Shown here: positions 35,353 through 48,100 of the stretch, piece after piece
Numbering within the stretch: position 1 is the first letter of the stretch
Layout: every line of letters starts with the position of its first letter
Assembly: GCA_020002185.1 (NCBI GenBank)
Contig: CM034536.1
Span: 15,293,614 to 15,357,613, forward strand
Direction: 5' to 3'
Length of the DNA: 64,000 nt
Source of the DNA: Paraescarpia echinospica
Lineage: Eukaryota > Annelida > Polychaeta > Sabellida > Siboglinidae
Translations under genes and position numbers: made by a program
The notes under the pieces: generated by a model
Seen by the model: only the letters and a program-made list of their open reading frames with translations
The model's database searches: none
What the model was told of the DNA's origin: nothing

Positions 35353-36028
35353 CAATGATGACTGCTGGCACCATTAATGTTGGTGTACAATACTTATATT
35401 GGAACAATGATGACTGCTGGCACCATTAATGTTGGTGTACAATACTTATATTGGAACAATGATGACTGCTGGCACCATTAATGTTGGTGTACAATACTTA
35501 TATTGGAACAATGATGACTGCTGGCACCATTAATGTTGGTGTACAATACTTATATTGGAACAATGATGACTGCTGGCACCATTAATGTTGGTGTACAATA
35601 CTTATATTGGAACAATGATGACTGCTGGCACCATTAATGTTGGTGTACAATACTTATATTGGAACAATGATGACTGCTGGCACCATTAATGTTGGTGTAC
35701 AATACTTATATTGGAACAATGATGACTGCTGGCACCATTAATGTTGGTGTACAATACTTATATTGGAACAATGATGACTGCTGGCACCATTAATGTTGGT
35801 GTACAATACTTATATTGGAACAATGATGACTGCTGGCACCATTAATGTTGGTGTACAATACTTATATTGGAACAATGATGACTGCTGGCACCATTAATGT
35901 TGGTGTACAATACTTATATTGGAACAATGATGACTGCTGGCACCATTAATGTTGGTGTACAATACTTATATTGGAACAATGATGACTGCTGGCACCATTA
36001 ATGTTGGTGTACAATACTTATATTGGAA
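35353..36028. repeat. 52-bp satellite, 13 copies
   Basis: Thirteen contiguous units of exactly 52 bp, beginning CAATGATGACTGCTGGCACC. Copies look essentially identical across the array, with spacing constant at 52. There are no spacers between copies. Such homogeneity means very recent expansion or strong conversion, or an assembly-supported array of uncertain true length. Confidence 0.97.
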
Positions 36029-39000
36029 AATAGCTGACACTGTCCGGCTTGTTGGATAATAATTATTAGATATATGCAGCAAAACAACCAAACTAACAAA
36101 AAAATGTTGACACAAACAGTTACTAATGTGTTTTCGTTGCCTACCATGCACGTTTGCTTTGTAAATATATATTTTTGACGACTGCTTTCAACATGCGTTC
36201 AGAAAATCTTTTTAACAAAACAAGTGATCAGGTTTGTTATGAGCGACTTGTTTTAAGGATAAATATTAATATTGAGCTATCATGTAGGAACCATATACAC
36301 TGTAACTGCAAATGCAGTATCAACGAATCACGAATGGTCAGCGACCACCTTTACAAGTGACGTCAGCTAGACACATTAAATATTGATACTTCAACTATTT
36401 CCTTTATACACTATCAAGATGAACAAAAACCAAAGTAACAGTTGATTAAAGAGTGGTTTATTCTCCTCACACGTCATGTAAAATAAATGCAATCATCACA
36501 GTGCTGTGTTCTTGACATAACAACAGGCCAATCCTTTTACTTCTGATGTTCCGGTAATACAACCACAGCATTACACAAGCACACGTTGTTGTTATATAAC
36601 AAAGCACATAGATGCTCACTAACTATGGCAGAGGAACCAACAATGGGCACCTCTGTACTATCGGAAGGAAACATTTGTACCCACATGGGAGTAGGAAAAA
36701 CATGTAGAAACATAGCTGTCGTAAAACAGTTGACAATTTTTTATTTCAGATGTAAAATCGATTGGCTCTGCAATAAAGTAAGCCAATAATTGCGCACATC
36801 CATCATGACATCATTGTTAACCTCATGTCATAATTCATTCATATAATTCATTAATATTCCTTAGTTTTTTAGACCATGTCTTAGTGTGAGCGTGTATGCA
36901 TGCATGCGTATACGTGCGTGTGGTTGGTGTGTGTATCAATTGCTGGAGAGATGTTAACTCTACCCTTAATTAAGTCTAACTGTAATACCAATCTTAAAAT
37001 GACTTAAACTGTCACATTAAAATGGCCAGTTACCGTATGTCACATAATGAACTACTGTACTGAGAACATCTGTACTGGTACAATTGTTACTGTCTGTTAC
37101 CGCAGCATAAACTATGCCTGTATGACGAAACACTTAATGGCAGTAGCTTAACTGCAGCCATAAACACTGACATACGAATCTCAACCTAGGATGTCACAGA
37201 CAAACCCAAACTCTGCAGACCGTGGAACCGTCCCATGTATTATACACTTTGTCCTGCCATTTTGCATGCTACGCACACTGTCTGACATAAGAGGCACATT
37301 GTAGCCATAGTAGCACGACCCTTACTAGAGGTGATTATCTTGGTAAGTGGTTACAAGTTCAAATAACAATTCCATTTTAATTTTTCTAATGAGCACAGTC
37401 TACGACCCCAATGGAAAGCTCAAAGATCATGCACCAACGCTTCAACAAAACATGAATCACTATAACACAGAGTGTGAAAGAATGAAGCCGAGTTACTATT
37501 GTATCCTGCTCAATGATGTAACGAACTTGTGACAACCATGACGTAATTCAGTTACAACAGAAGTGAATCATAACCGATTACTGAATAACCTTAACAACAG
37601 GAGAAAATCACAACATGTTGTAATGATGTCATTTAACCAATGTATGTAATCGGTTTACAGCTGTAACATTACAGTAATTAGACTTGCTTTACAGATACTC
37701 CCAGAACAAGTCATACCCCTGTCTCGTCCAGATTTAGTTCTCACTGCAACTCTAACCCGCACACTTACATCGTGATACAGTCCAACTACCGGTAATCATA
37801 ATATTTTTAACCTGATACACAACTTAACGGTTATTATAATTACCTCTGTGTGGCTGTTTAGAACATAATTTAAACATATTAGAAAGCATGTTTCTTTTAT
37901 TAGAGTAATTACTGTAATATACATCTACTAAGTTGCAACAAATCCATCCCACCTATTGTATCTGTCAGTATATATATATGTCTTCAGGGCAATATCTGTA
38001 CAACTACCACTATTTCTATTCCTATAAATGTCACATCGTATATCACATACTAATGTATATCACAACAAGTCAAACAAATTATATGTATAAACTTATGTCC
38101 CCTCCTAATATATCTAGGAGATAACATTAAAACACCTTCAGATCCACCCTCTACAGCAGTATATGAAATTGGTTTCTGTATTGCTAACTTGTCTTTAAAA
38201 CCAAGACATCCTGGACTTTCTAAAACCACATCACTTTAACCAAAATCCCCAAAAGTAAACATGTTCTGAAAACCATAATTTGTAAAATATTTATGTAAAC
38301 CAACAACGGAGTTTACTTTAAACAAAATGGAAGGAGCTGATAAAAGATGAAATTGTGAAATGAGAACAAGCTACAATGTATATAATCTACAATGTGGTGG
38401 CAAGTAACCTGATCTGTCACCCAAAGCAAGCAATATATGTAACGTCGTAAGTATAAATATTATGCCCCATGTCGGTAAATGTTACATATACAAACTTGTA
38501 GTAAGTGGAAACATAAAAACTGTGTCCTTGGCAAGTATATTATGTGAAGGCAAACGCCACAAAGACAATGACGGAATGACATGCACGACAGTAGAAATAG
38601 ACATAAAACTTTGAAAAATAAGATGTGTGTCTCTACTTTGAAAGATCAATAATTAGCTTACAATATGCATTGGAAAATAAACAAAAGCTTACCACCGTAA
38701 CACCAGTTTACATTTTAAGTGATGCACTTTTGCTACTGTTGCAATTTTGCTATGGTTATAAATAGGCATCTCGGCCTACCATTATTTGTGCAAAATTATA
38801 TGTGCAAAGTTTATTTATATTAGTTCTAGTTCAATTGAATAAAAACTAGTTTCTGTTTCAATTCACAGATTTCATCACTGTTGCAGAACAAAATCGCACA
38901 TTTTTGTCATTGTATAATCTACTGGCTGAGACAAACTTACCACAGCAAAAGTGAATATTTCAGTTACATGAAATGATGTAACGCAACCTAACATTCAGTC

Positions 39001-39037
39001 AACGGTAATTTATCTGAAATCATACATTCGTTGAGAT
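36029..39037. other. 3' flank of the EML gene, no gene recognised
   Basis: Immediately downstream (minus strand) of the EML stop codon; some of it will be 3' UTR. No clear polyadenylation signal could be singled out. No other exon recognised. Confidence 0.4.
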
Positions 39038-39163
39038 TCAGAGAATCTGCCACTGCAAGACAGCCATGTCCTTCCCTCCCGTTGACAATAGCCGAGTGCC
39101 ATCACACAGGAATGACACGTTGGTCACATGACTGCTATGGCCGCCGTACGTATGACACTGACT
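39038..39163 (-). CDS. EML: EML terminal exon with stop
   Basis: 42 codons including TGA at 39038-39040, acceptor GTTTTAG. Encodes SQCHTYGGHSSHVTNVSFLC, DGTRLLSTGGKDMAVLQWQIL. The protein ends right after the last blade, without the long acidic tail seen in vertebrate EML4. Confidence 0.95.
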   Translation of the reverse strand, partial: SQCHTYGGHSSHVTNVSFLCDGTRLLSTGGKDMAVLQWQIL

Positions 39164-42100
39164 CTAAAACAGAAAAAAATCACAAGCCAATATTGAAATG
39201 TTACTGGTGTTATGCAAAAGTGTAAATTTTATCTAATACTGCTGGTGTTTGAGAACAAAATCCCACCCAGAATGGGACATTCCATAAAATTGTTGTCTTG
39301 ATAAATGTCACGATCGGTCACATGATTCGTCATATGACTGTTAGGCTATTTGATCTTGAATGGGATGGAATGAACTATTATCAATACAATTCACCATCAC
39401 ATTTTTTTGAAGCTGTGCAGCTTCATCATTAATTATTTATACCAAACGTATGGATAAATCATGACTAATAATACTGCAGTGTCAAATTACAGTACACAAA
39501 AAGTAACAATGCACTTGCTAGTATGGTTCAGAGCCAATGCTAGACAAAATATTATATCACAAAATGGAGGTCCAAATTCCCACAAGGCTCGCACACTACC
39601 AATGCATAACACCACTCGGTTATTTATGAAATTATTTCACCATGACACCGTTTCTGAGTATTTAATTAGGGTACCCTGGAAGTTTTTGTCATGGATTCTT
39701 ATTGGATTTTGGACTACCATAATGGCTGGATGGATTTGAACGCTTAAAAATAATTAAATTATCAGCTGTCCAAAAACATACAGTGCACATAAATAACTCT
39801 CAGATACACTCCGAATACCTACAAGTCTTGATGTCATGAGTAGACAGAGTAGTATAGGTGTTCAGTTGGTTATCATCCCCGCTCTGTTATCCTATTATTA
39901 ACAGGCACTTGTAACTTCCTCACAGTTACCTCCTATACCAGCGTCCGATTACATAGGAACAAAAATAAATTATTTCACAGAGGAGTCCGAAAACGTCAGT
40001 TACACAAAAATAATAAATTTTGTCAATTTGTTTAGGGATCCAAAACATACAGTGTCCGAATACATGTACATTACGGTGTATCCTGTGACAGCACACTCTC
40101 TCAGAATACATGTACATCACAGTGTATCCTGTGATAATACACTCTCTCAGAATACATGTAAATCACGGTGTACCCTGTGACAGTACACTCTCTCAGAATA
40201 CATGTACATTATGGTGTATCTTGAGACATTACATTCTCTCAGAATACATGTACATTACGGTGTATCCTGTGACTTTACATTTTCTCAGAATAAAAGTATA
40301 TTACAGTGTATCGTGTGACTTTACATTCTCTCAGAATCTGCACCAATTAGCAAGATAACTTTAAACATGTCATTATACTTACCCTGCATTAACAGCAAGA
40401 GTAGCTGTTGAGGTTATATACTTACCCTGGGTTGAGAGCAAGTGTAGCTGTAGAGCTTATATATTTTCACTGGGTTGACAGCAAGGGTAGTTATAGAGGT
40501 TATATACTTAACCGCATAGTGATGGCATGGATGATGATTAGGAAACAGCTGGTGTGTGTTATGTCTGTATAATGTCACAGACGGGAAGGATGGAAGCAGA
40601 GAAAGAGGAGTTCAGGGATGCTTTGGAGAGGAGGATGGGATTGGTGGAGCTGAAGGTGATGTTGTGTATTGCGGGAGACTTCAATGCACATGTTGGAGTA
40701 GCGGAACCAGGTGAAGAGGAGAGTGTTGGCAGACACAGGTGGGGAGTGAGGAATAGAGAGGGTCGAGCTTTGGTGGAGGCTAACCCTTTCTTCCAGAAGC
40801 AAGATAGCCATAAGATTACATACAGAAGTGGACAGCACAAGACGGAACTGAATCTGCTGATAGTCCGGAGGCAGCAGTAAGGGAAGATTAAGGACTGCAA
40901 AGCTGTGGCTGGAGAGCATGTCACGACACAGCACAAGCCAGTGGTGTTCGTTGTGCGTATGCAGAAGATGAAACAAACTAAGACCGTGGGCTGCAGGACT
41001 ATTAAGTGGTGGAGGTGCAAAGACGATGTTGCTGTTGAATACAAGGAGCGGGTGACAGCTAAATATGAAGAGCTCAGTGAAGAAGTTGACAGTCTGAAGG
41101 AAGAATGGAAAAGTACAAAGAAGCATTTGTGGGAACTGCAGAGGAGCTATGTGTAAGAACATTGGGAAAGGGCGGAGTATCTAGAAGTATTAATCAAGGA
41201 TGGTGGACAAACGAAGTTGCAGAAGCAGTGCGCAAAAAGAAGGCAGCATGGAAAGAAATAGAGAAGACCAAGGAGGGGAAATCAACTGGATGCAAGGCAG
41301 ATACACATATACGGACAGAAAAAGAAAGCGGCAAAGAGAGCTGTTCATAAGGCAAGGAGTGACATGGAAGCAGATGTGTACAGCAAGCTAGATGAGGATG
41401 GTGGAAAGAAGATGATATACAGAATGGCCCGAGACAGGGATGAGTATAGTAAGAACGTAAAGAGTGGGACAGTGATCAAGGATAGAAATGGGAAGTTAGT
41501 GACAGAACATGAAGCAGTGTTGAAGGTCTGGGAAAACTACTTCAAGGAGCTTCTGAACCAGGAAAGAAATAGCAATGAATTACCATCGTATGTAGAAGGG
41601 AATGTGGAGTTAACTGTTATTACTGATACAGAGATGCAAACTGGGTTACAAGGGATGAAGAAGGGGAGAGCACCTGGTATCGATGAGATGTGTGTTGATA
41701 TTGTAATGGCAGCAGGGGAGAGTGGAATCAGCTGGACAAAGAGGCTGCTGAATACATGTATGAAGCAAGGTAAAGTACCAGAAGAGTGGTTGACAGGGCT
41801 AATTGTCCCAGTATGGAAGAGGAAGGGAGATGTGCAATACAGAGGCATCACACTTCTAAGTCACATCATGGATGGGAGGATCTGAAAGAGTAGAACAGGA
41901 ATTAGGTGAAGAACAACATGGATTCAGAAAGAGCAGAGGGTCGATGGATGCGATGTTTGCATTGAGACAGCTGGTAGAGAAGAGATGCAAGGGAGAATGG
42001 CTGTGGGATTTGTGGACCTGGAGAAGGCCTACGACACAGTCCCAAGAGAGATGGTGTTGGCAACAGTGAGATGGATGGGAGTGCCAGAAGCAGAAGCCAG

Positions 42101-45100
42101 GATGGTGGGAGCAATGTATGAAAGAACAACAGGAAGAGTTGTGGCTGGAACTGGGATGTTGGAAGAGTTTCCAGTTAACATCGGTTTGAGGCAAGGAAAT
42201 GCCCTAAGCCCATTACTATTTATCATGGTGATGGAACTAATCAGCAGGAAGATCAGCACGAAGTATGTTCTCAGAAAGATTATGTATGCACATGATCTGG
42301 CTATAGTAGCAGAAAGCAAACAAGAGCTACAATACATGTTGGAGGAATGGAGCAGGGTGTTCAAGAAACACTGACTGGGAATGAGCCTGGAGAAGACAGA
42401 AGTGATGTGGGTTGGACAACAGAGAGAGGAATTGGACATCAGGTTGGATGGAAAGGAAATTAAGCTAATGGACGTTGTGTACCTTGGAGGAATGATTACG
42501 GCGGATGGGCGTTCAGATGTGGAGGTGTGACGCCGAATACAAGCAGGAGCGAATGCTTGGAGAAAGGTAGAGGGAGTTATGATGGACAGAAAAATCTTGA
42601 AAAAGCTGAAAGGGAAAGTCCTGAGAGTGTGTTACACCGGCATGCCTATATGGTCTGGAGACAGTGGCGATGACAGAACAACAACAACAGAAGCTGCAAG
42701 TTTGTGAGAACAACTGGGTTAGAAGAATAACAAGAACAAAGAGGGAAGACGGAAGAAGGACGAATGACCTGATAAAAAAGGTTGGAATGCAATGCAGTGT
42801 AACAGGAGGATTATTGAGAAGCAGAATGAGATGGGTAGGCCACTTGGCAAGGATGGATGCCTGAAAAATAGCGAAGAGAGCAGAGGCGGAATAACATAAA
42901 GCCACAGGAAAAGGGGAAGCTGAGATAGGAGGACTGTGTGAGGAGGGAGATGAGAAGATCAGGGGAGGATGAAAGATAGAGAGAGGGAACGATGGACAGA
43001 AAACTATGGAAAGAAAAGACACAGCAAATGGTTCAGCTTTACTGGTCCTGACCCTCATCCCTGTACAGCAGGGAACAAGTAGGAGACACAGAGAGTGGTT
43101 CAGCTCTACTGTACCTGACCCTCACCCCTGTACAGCAGGGAACAAGTAGGAGAGCAAACAACAACTTACCCTGGATTGACAGCAAGTGTAGCTATAGAAG
43201 TTATATACTTACCCTGGGTTGACAGCAAGTGTAGCTATAGAGTTATATACTTACCCTGGCTTGACATCAAGGGTAGCTATGGAGGTTATATACATGTACT
43301 TACTCTAGGTTGAAAGTAAGAGTAGCTATAGAGATTACATACTTACCCTGGGTTGACAGGACGGGTAGCTATAGAGGTTATATACTTACCCTTGGTTAAC
43401 AGCAAGGGTAGCTATAGAGGTTATATACTTACCCTGGGTTGACAGCAAGGGTAGCTATAGAGGTTGACCTTCCCAAAGTCATCAGCACTCGCCACCAGGG
43501 TCTGTTTGTTGCTACGGCAACACGCATTCACATCCGTGCCATCAGCGCCCTCTGGCCACACACCTGGAACCAAAACAAAAAGATGTTGACATTGCGTCCA
43601 TCAGTCATGATTTTTGTAGTGAGAACTTAACATAGGTAGCTACCGATTGAGAAAGGGTGTAATGGGAGTTACCCTATACATTCAATGACTGCTGGCTAAT
43701 GATTACACAACATATTGTGAATGCATGGGGGAGGTGGAATAGGAACAGTGGAACATTACATTATAGTTAGGGTAGACAGGCAGGATAGTAGAATTTAATA
43801 TGTAATAATTATAGAATGGCAGACAGGCTCATATGAATACAAACTGTAGTATAGATGGAAACTAATGTAGAATAATTTCACAGTGTATTGCAATGATGCT
43901 ATAATGAGTGTTTATACACATGTTGAATTATTGTATTACCAGCAGGGTGGCTTAATTCTTACAATGATGTCAGCATTGGTAGGGGTCACATGACAGATGT
44001 GAAGAATGTTGTTGTTCATGGACTGGGGTTGAGACAGAGAGATCACACCAGTCCAGGTCACGTAGGGGTTGGAAGATGGAGCCTGGTCTCCAGTGAAACC
44101 AGATGTTACTACTATTGTGTGGTTGTGAAACCACGAGAGAGAAATCACATACCCAGCATATATGTAACTAGACAACGAAGGCTTACTCTGTGTTCATTCT
44201 AGAAGAGATAACCGGAGGTATGTAAAATAGTCTGTTTATACAAGAGTAAATGTTGGCATAGAAGTAGTTTATTGGTTGATGTTGTTAAGATTGTAAAATG
44301 ATTAAGAAAAGGATGTGGCTGAGTGGAAACTAACATTGGTTAGTGCGACAATACTGGTGTCGCGCATGTTATACGGGATAGCGAATTATTACTCAGCTAT
44401 TCGATTGTTTATGTAGTAACGAAAGTTGATTGTGGGTGGTGATATTGTGGTCATGAATGATATTCATGGTTGCGAATTAGCGAACGTAGAATACTTTTTG
44501 GTGGTGGAACTGTTAGTGGATACAAGGTGAGTATTTTGCTTGGATATGTGCTCCAAACATGTGTACACTGTATATATGTTTATGCATCGAAGGTAGATAG
44601 ACACAGGAACGTGTTTTGTGTTGATTGTAGTAACATATACCTTCAGTGGTGTATTGTTCATACATTTGATTAGGAGTATTTTACTATTATTATTTAACAT
44701 TTATTGTAGTGTTGGGTCGGTGCAACGGCCAGCTAAAAACTCTCTGCCATTTCGTGAGAACAAAGGGCCACTAGTGAAGTAGCAAGAGCCTAGACAATAA
44801 CCGAGCCATGACTGAATTCCCGCAATAGGAAAGAAGCTCATTCGGTCTGAGCTGCGTTGCCTTCTGAATGTTACGGACAGTCAGAAGAGTGTAAAGTTGA
44901 CGTACATGTCGACCGAGGGTATAGTTGGACCCGAACATTATTCTAGTTTATTTACGTTATGATAAAGGAGCACATTATATAGGACTCGATGGTTAAGGGT
45001 GCTCATGTATATTTACTAGGTTGATAGCAGAACATGGTATTTGCCTGTTACTATTATTTCTGTTGGAGACGGTGGAAGGACGCCACCGTATGCGAATGAG

Positions 45101-48100
45101 TGTTGACAGGGATGACGTGTTTATATTTCCTGGCATACCTGTTCTATTATGAATGTGTATGAGGCTGACTAGTCTCAATAGTTGGAATATAAAGGTGGTA
45201 TGTGGGCTCAGTATTTCCCACAGATACGTTGTAAATATCAACGTTTGAAGAGTTCAGTGGGGTGAATAAATTACGAAAACCTTTACTTCGCTTTGATATC
45301 TCTGTTAGGCATTTACACTATCCGTGAATTCTAAAATATACAAGTTCGCTTCATCTGATGTTCTTGACACTGTCTAATCAAACATAAACATTTCTGATCC
45401 TTTTGTACAGAGTAGGTGAACGTATGGAATATATTTAAATAAAGTAGACTCAGTATCAGCCTCCTGTAAACACTGTAATAATAATACATGTAATTAATTA
45501 CACTAAGAGTATTTGATTATACAGTAAATTAATAACAATGTTCAACATTACTTCAAGGAATATAATTAAAAACAACTTTACACACACCGCAGATATTGGA
45601 GCTGATCGTAAAGTGAAAGTAAGAGCCATCCACCCACCACAGACATTGAAGCCAGACAAAATGAAAGTGAAAGCAAGTGTCATCCACCATAGATGTTGAA
45701 GTCCGATACCCATCCAGACATAATACGAAAGTAGAAAGACACTGACACCAGACAGAAAGTGAAAGGATGAGTTTCTACCCACCACAGACGTTGAAGCCGA
45801 GGGTGCAGGAGTGAGACGCCCACTCAGTGTCACGCATCGACGACGGTGACGTCAGCTGGTGACACGTCGCAGCATTCCCTGAAACGTGTCAATGTCACAT
45901 GACAAAGTTACCCAAGATGCATCAGGACAGAGTGACAACATGTTGTGTTACAGTTAGTATTGCCAAAAATATGGACAAGTTCACTTGGTCTGCATTGCCA
46001 TATTTAACAGAAAACTTTAATACTGCACAATGATAAGAACAAAGGTTTTCATTGGCTGGTAACTAGTGGAAGAGGCCAATCAGCTTGTTGCTCTCTACCT
46101 GTTATGTTTGGTGGTTTGTAAATGTTGCATATTCTTGGACGTCAGGATGTTGGACGTATGAATCATGCAATAATAGGGAATTAAATTCAGAATGAAAGTA
46201 ATCAAAAATGCTCGATCATGCAAGATTGTGATCGATTTGTTGATTGTACCCATGAACCGGCCTGTCGTTGATGAAATTGATTAATTGGACCAACACAACA
46301 AGAACTACCCCAGTGGCCGAGACGTGCATGTTGAAGAGACTCACAGAAAAGTAGTTCGTAGTCGCCTGAGTTGCTCTGTACAAACTGACTGTCCACTGAC
46401 CAGTCTATGTGGGTCACAAAACTGGAATGGCCCTGAAAGAAAGCAGCCAGAAATTACTTAATAACACAAACTAACATTCCCAAGTTATCACAACCTCTAA
46501 ATAGGTTTCATCCCCTGGTGGTAATGTTGTGCAATGAAATATTTTCCACAATCAAAATATGAAAAAGTGCAATAATACAAAATCTTTAAAAATTACATGA
46601 AAATTTAGAGCATGTTCCCCTTAAGTTAAATTATATTTTTTTGAGAGAAAAAAGTTCAGAAAGGGGACCACTTATGGATCAGAAAATCTGTGCTTAAAAT
46701 GATGAAAACAATGACCAATGCATTGTATCTAGAAGGGATAAATGTCTAGTTTAGGAAACGAAGCAGGAGGATTTGTTGGGCATACTTACGGAGCACCTTC
46801 CCCTGCGGGCATACTTCCTCCCCCCATCATTCACCGAGTACAGGTAGATGTTGTTGTCACGGGAACCAATCGCCAGACTCTGACCGTCTGTACAAGACAA
46901 TAAATCACGTGATCAATTACATCCACTCTCAAACATTCAGCCCAACAGTGGACGTTGCTTACAAACAGTCACTTCTGTCACGTCAGAATATAACTAACTA
47001 ATGATATACATTGCAGAAAGAATGTAAATAAATGTGCTGATATCTTTAACATGACTTTAAGATTACTAGCAATTCTAACAAAACAAAAATATTAATACTA
47101 TGTTATCATCTCTTAGTGTATGTACACAACAACATGTACGTGTACACACACCTAGTATATATGTTTGCATACATGGGTGTGGTAAAATATGTGATATTAA
47201 AATATTACGTTAATAAACTAGAGATATTTCATGCATATGAAATTAACAAAATCAAATTAAGATGTCCTGTGTACTGTTAGGTTTACCACCAAAATAAAAT
47301 GCTTTTACCATATCCTACCTGGTGAGTAGGCGATGCATTCAACACGCTCCATTCCATCGCTGTGTGTTGAAATAATGTCCCTTGTAATGATGTCGATGAC
47401 AAGCCACTTGGCAGATAGACACCCCACAGCGATGATGTTTCCGTCGGGGTGGAATGCGACACAATGACAACCCTCCTGCAACCCCACAAACTACTTGTCT
47501 GACACACAGTGACAACCCTCCTACAACCCCACAAACTACTTGTCAAATGCACAGTGACAACCCTCCTGCAACCCCACAAACTATTTGTCAGACACACAGT
47601 GACAACCCTCCTACAACCCCACAAACTACTTGTCAAATACACAGTGACAACAATCCTACAACTCCACAAACTACTTGTCAAATACACAGTGACAACCCTC
47701 CTACAACCCCACAAACTACTTGTCAAATACACAGTGACAACCCTCCTACAACCCCATAAACTACTTGTCAAATACACAGTGACAACCCTCCTACAACCCC
47801 ACAAACTACTTGTCAAATACACAGTGACAACCCTCCTACAACCCCACAAACTACTTGTCAAATACACAGTGACAACCCTCCTACAACCCCACAAACTACT
47901 TGTCAAATATATACAGCTGGATTAAATGGTGCATCAGATCTACACTAATAACATACATAGCAATAAGCATGTTTACAATACATTATGCACAATTATGACA
48001 AATAAATAACAATAAAATGTTAAATAAATACAGCAAAAGCAATGCATGAGCCAAACCTCAACACAGCTCAGGGGATCAACGAGGATGCACAAATAATACC

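Larger units (their letters stand above)
40511..43164 (+). mobile_element. non-LTR retrotransposon inserted in the minisatellite
   Basis: About 2.65 kb on the strand opposite EML. It lies between two blocks of the same tandem array, the array sequence breaking off at '...tatacttaacc' and resuming 'cttaccctgg', so it inserted within a repeat unit, probably with a short ACTTA-like duplication. The 5' part of the endonuclease is missing. The 3' end has two tandem copies of a roughly 60-bp segment (43025-43162). Confidence 0.85.

Noticed and set aside
35353..36028. Regularly spaced repeats resembling a CRISPR array
   Set aside because: Units are contiguous and identical with no unique spacers, and the genome is eukaryotic.
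40559..43058. Long minus-strand frames (104-195 codons)
   Set aside because: Antisense shadows of the plus-strand LINE.
43936..44202. Candidate extra EML exon in the intron
   Set aside because: The flanking exons join in phase through GV-WPEG with no missing family residues, and the frame shows no similarity to any blade.
47283..47925. Long open frames of 138 and 207 codons with repeated 'TSSLWGCRRVVTVYL'-type units
   Set aside because: They are produced by the 45-bp minisatellite, whose unit length is a multiple of three and lacks stops in these frames. Only the EML exon at 47319-47475 is real, in another frame.
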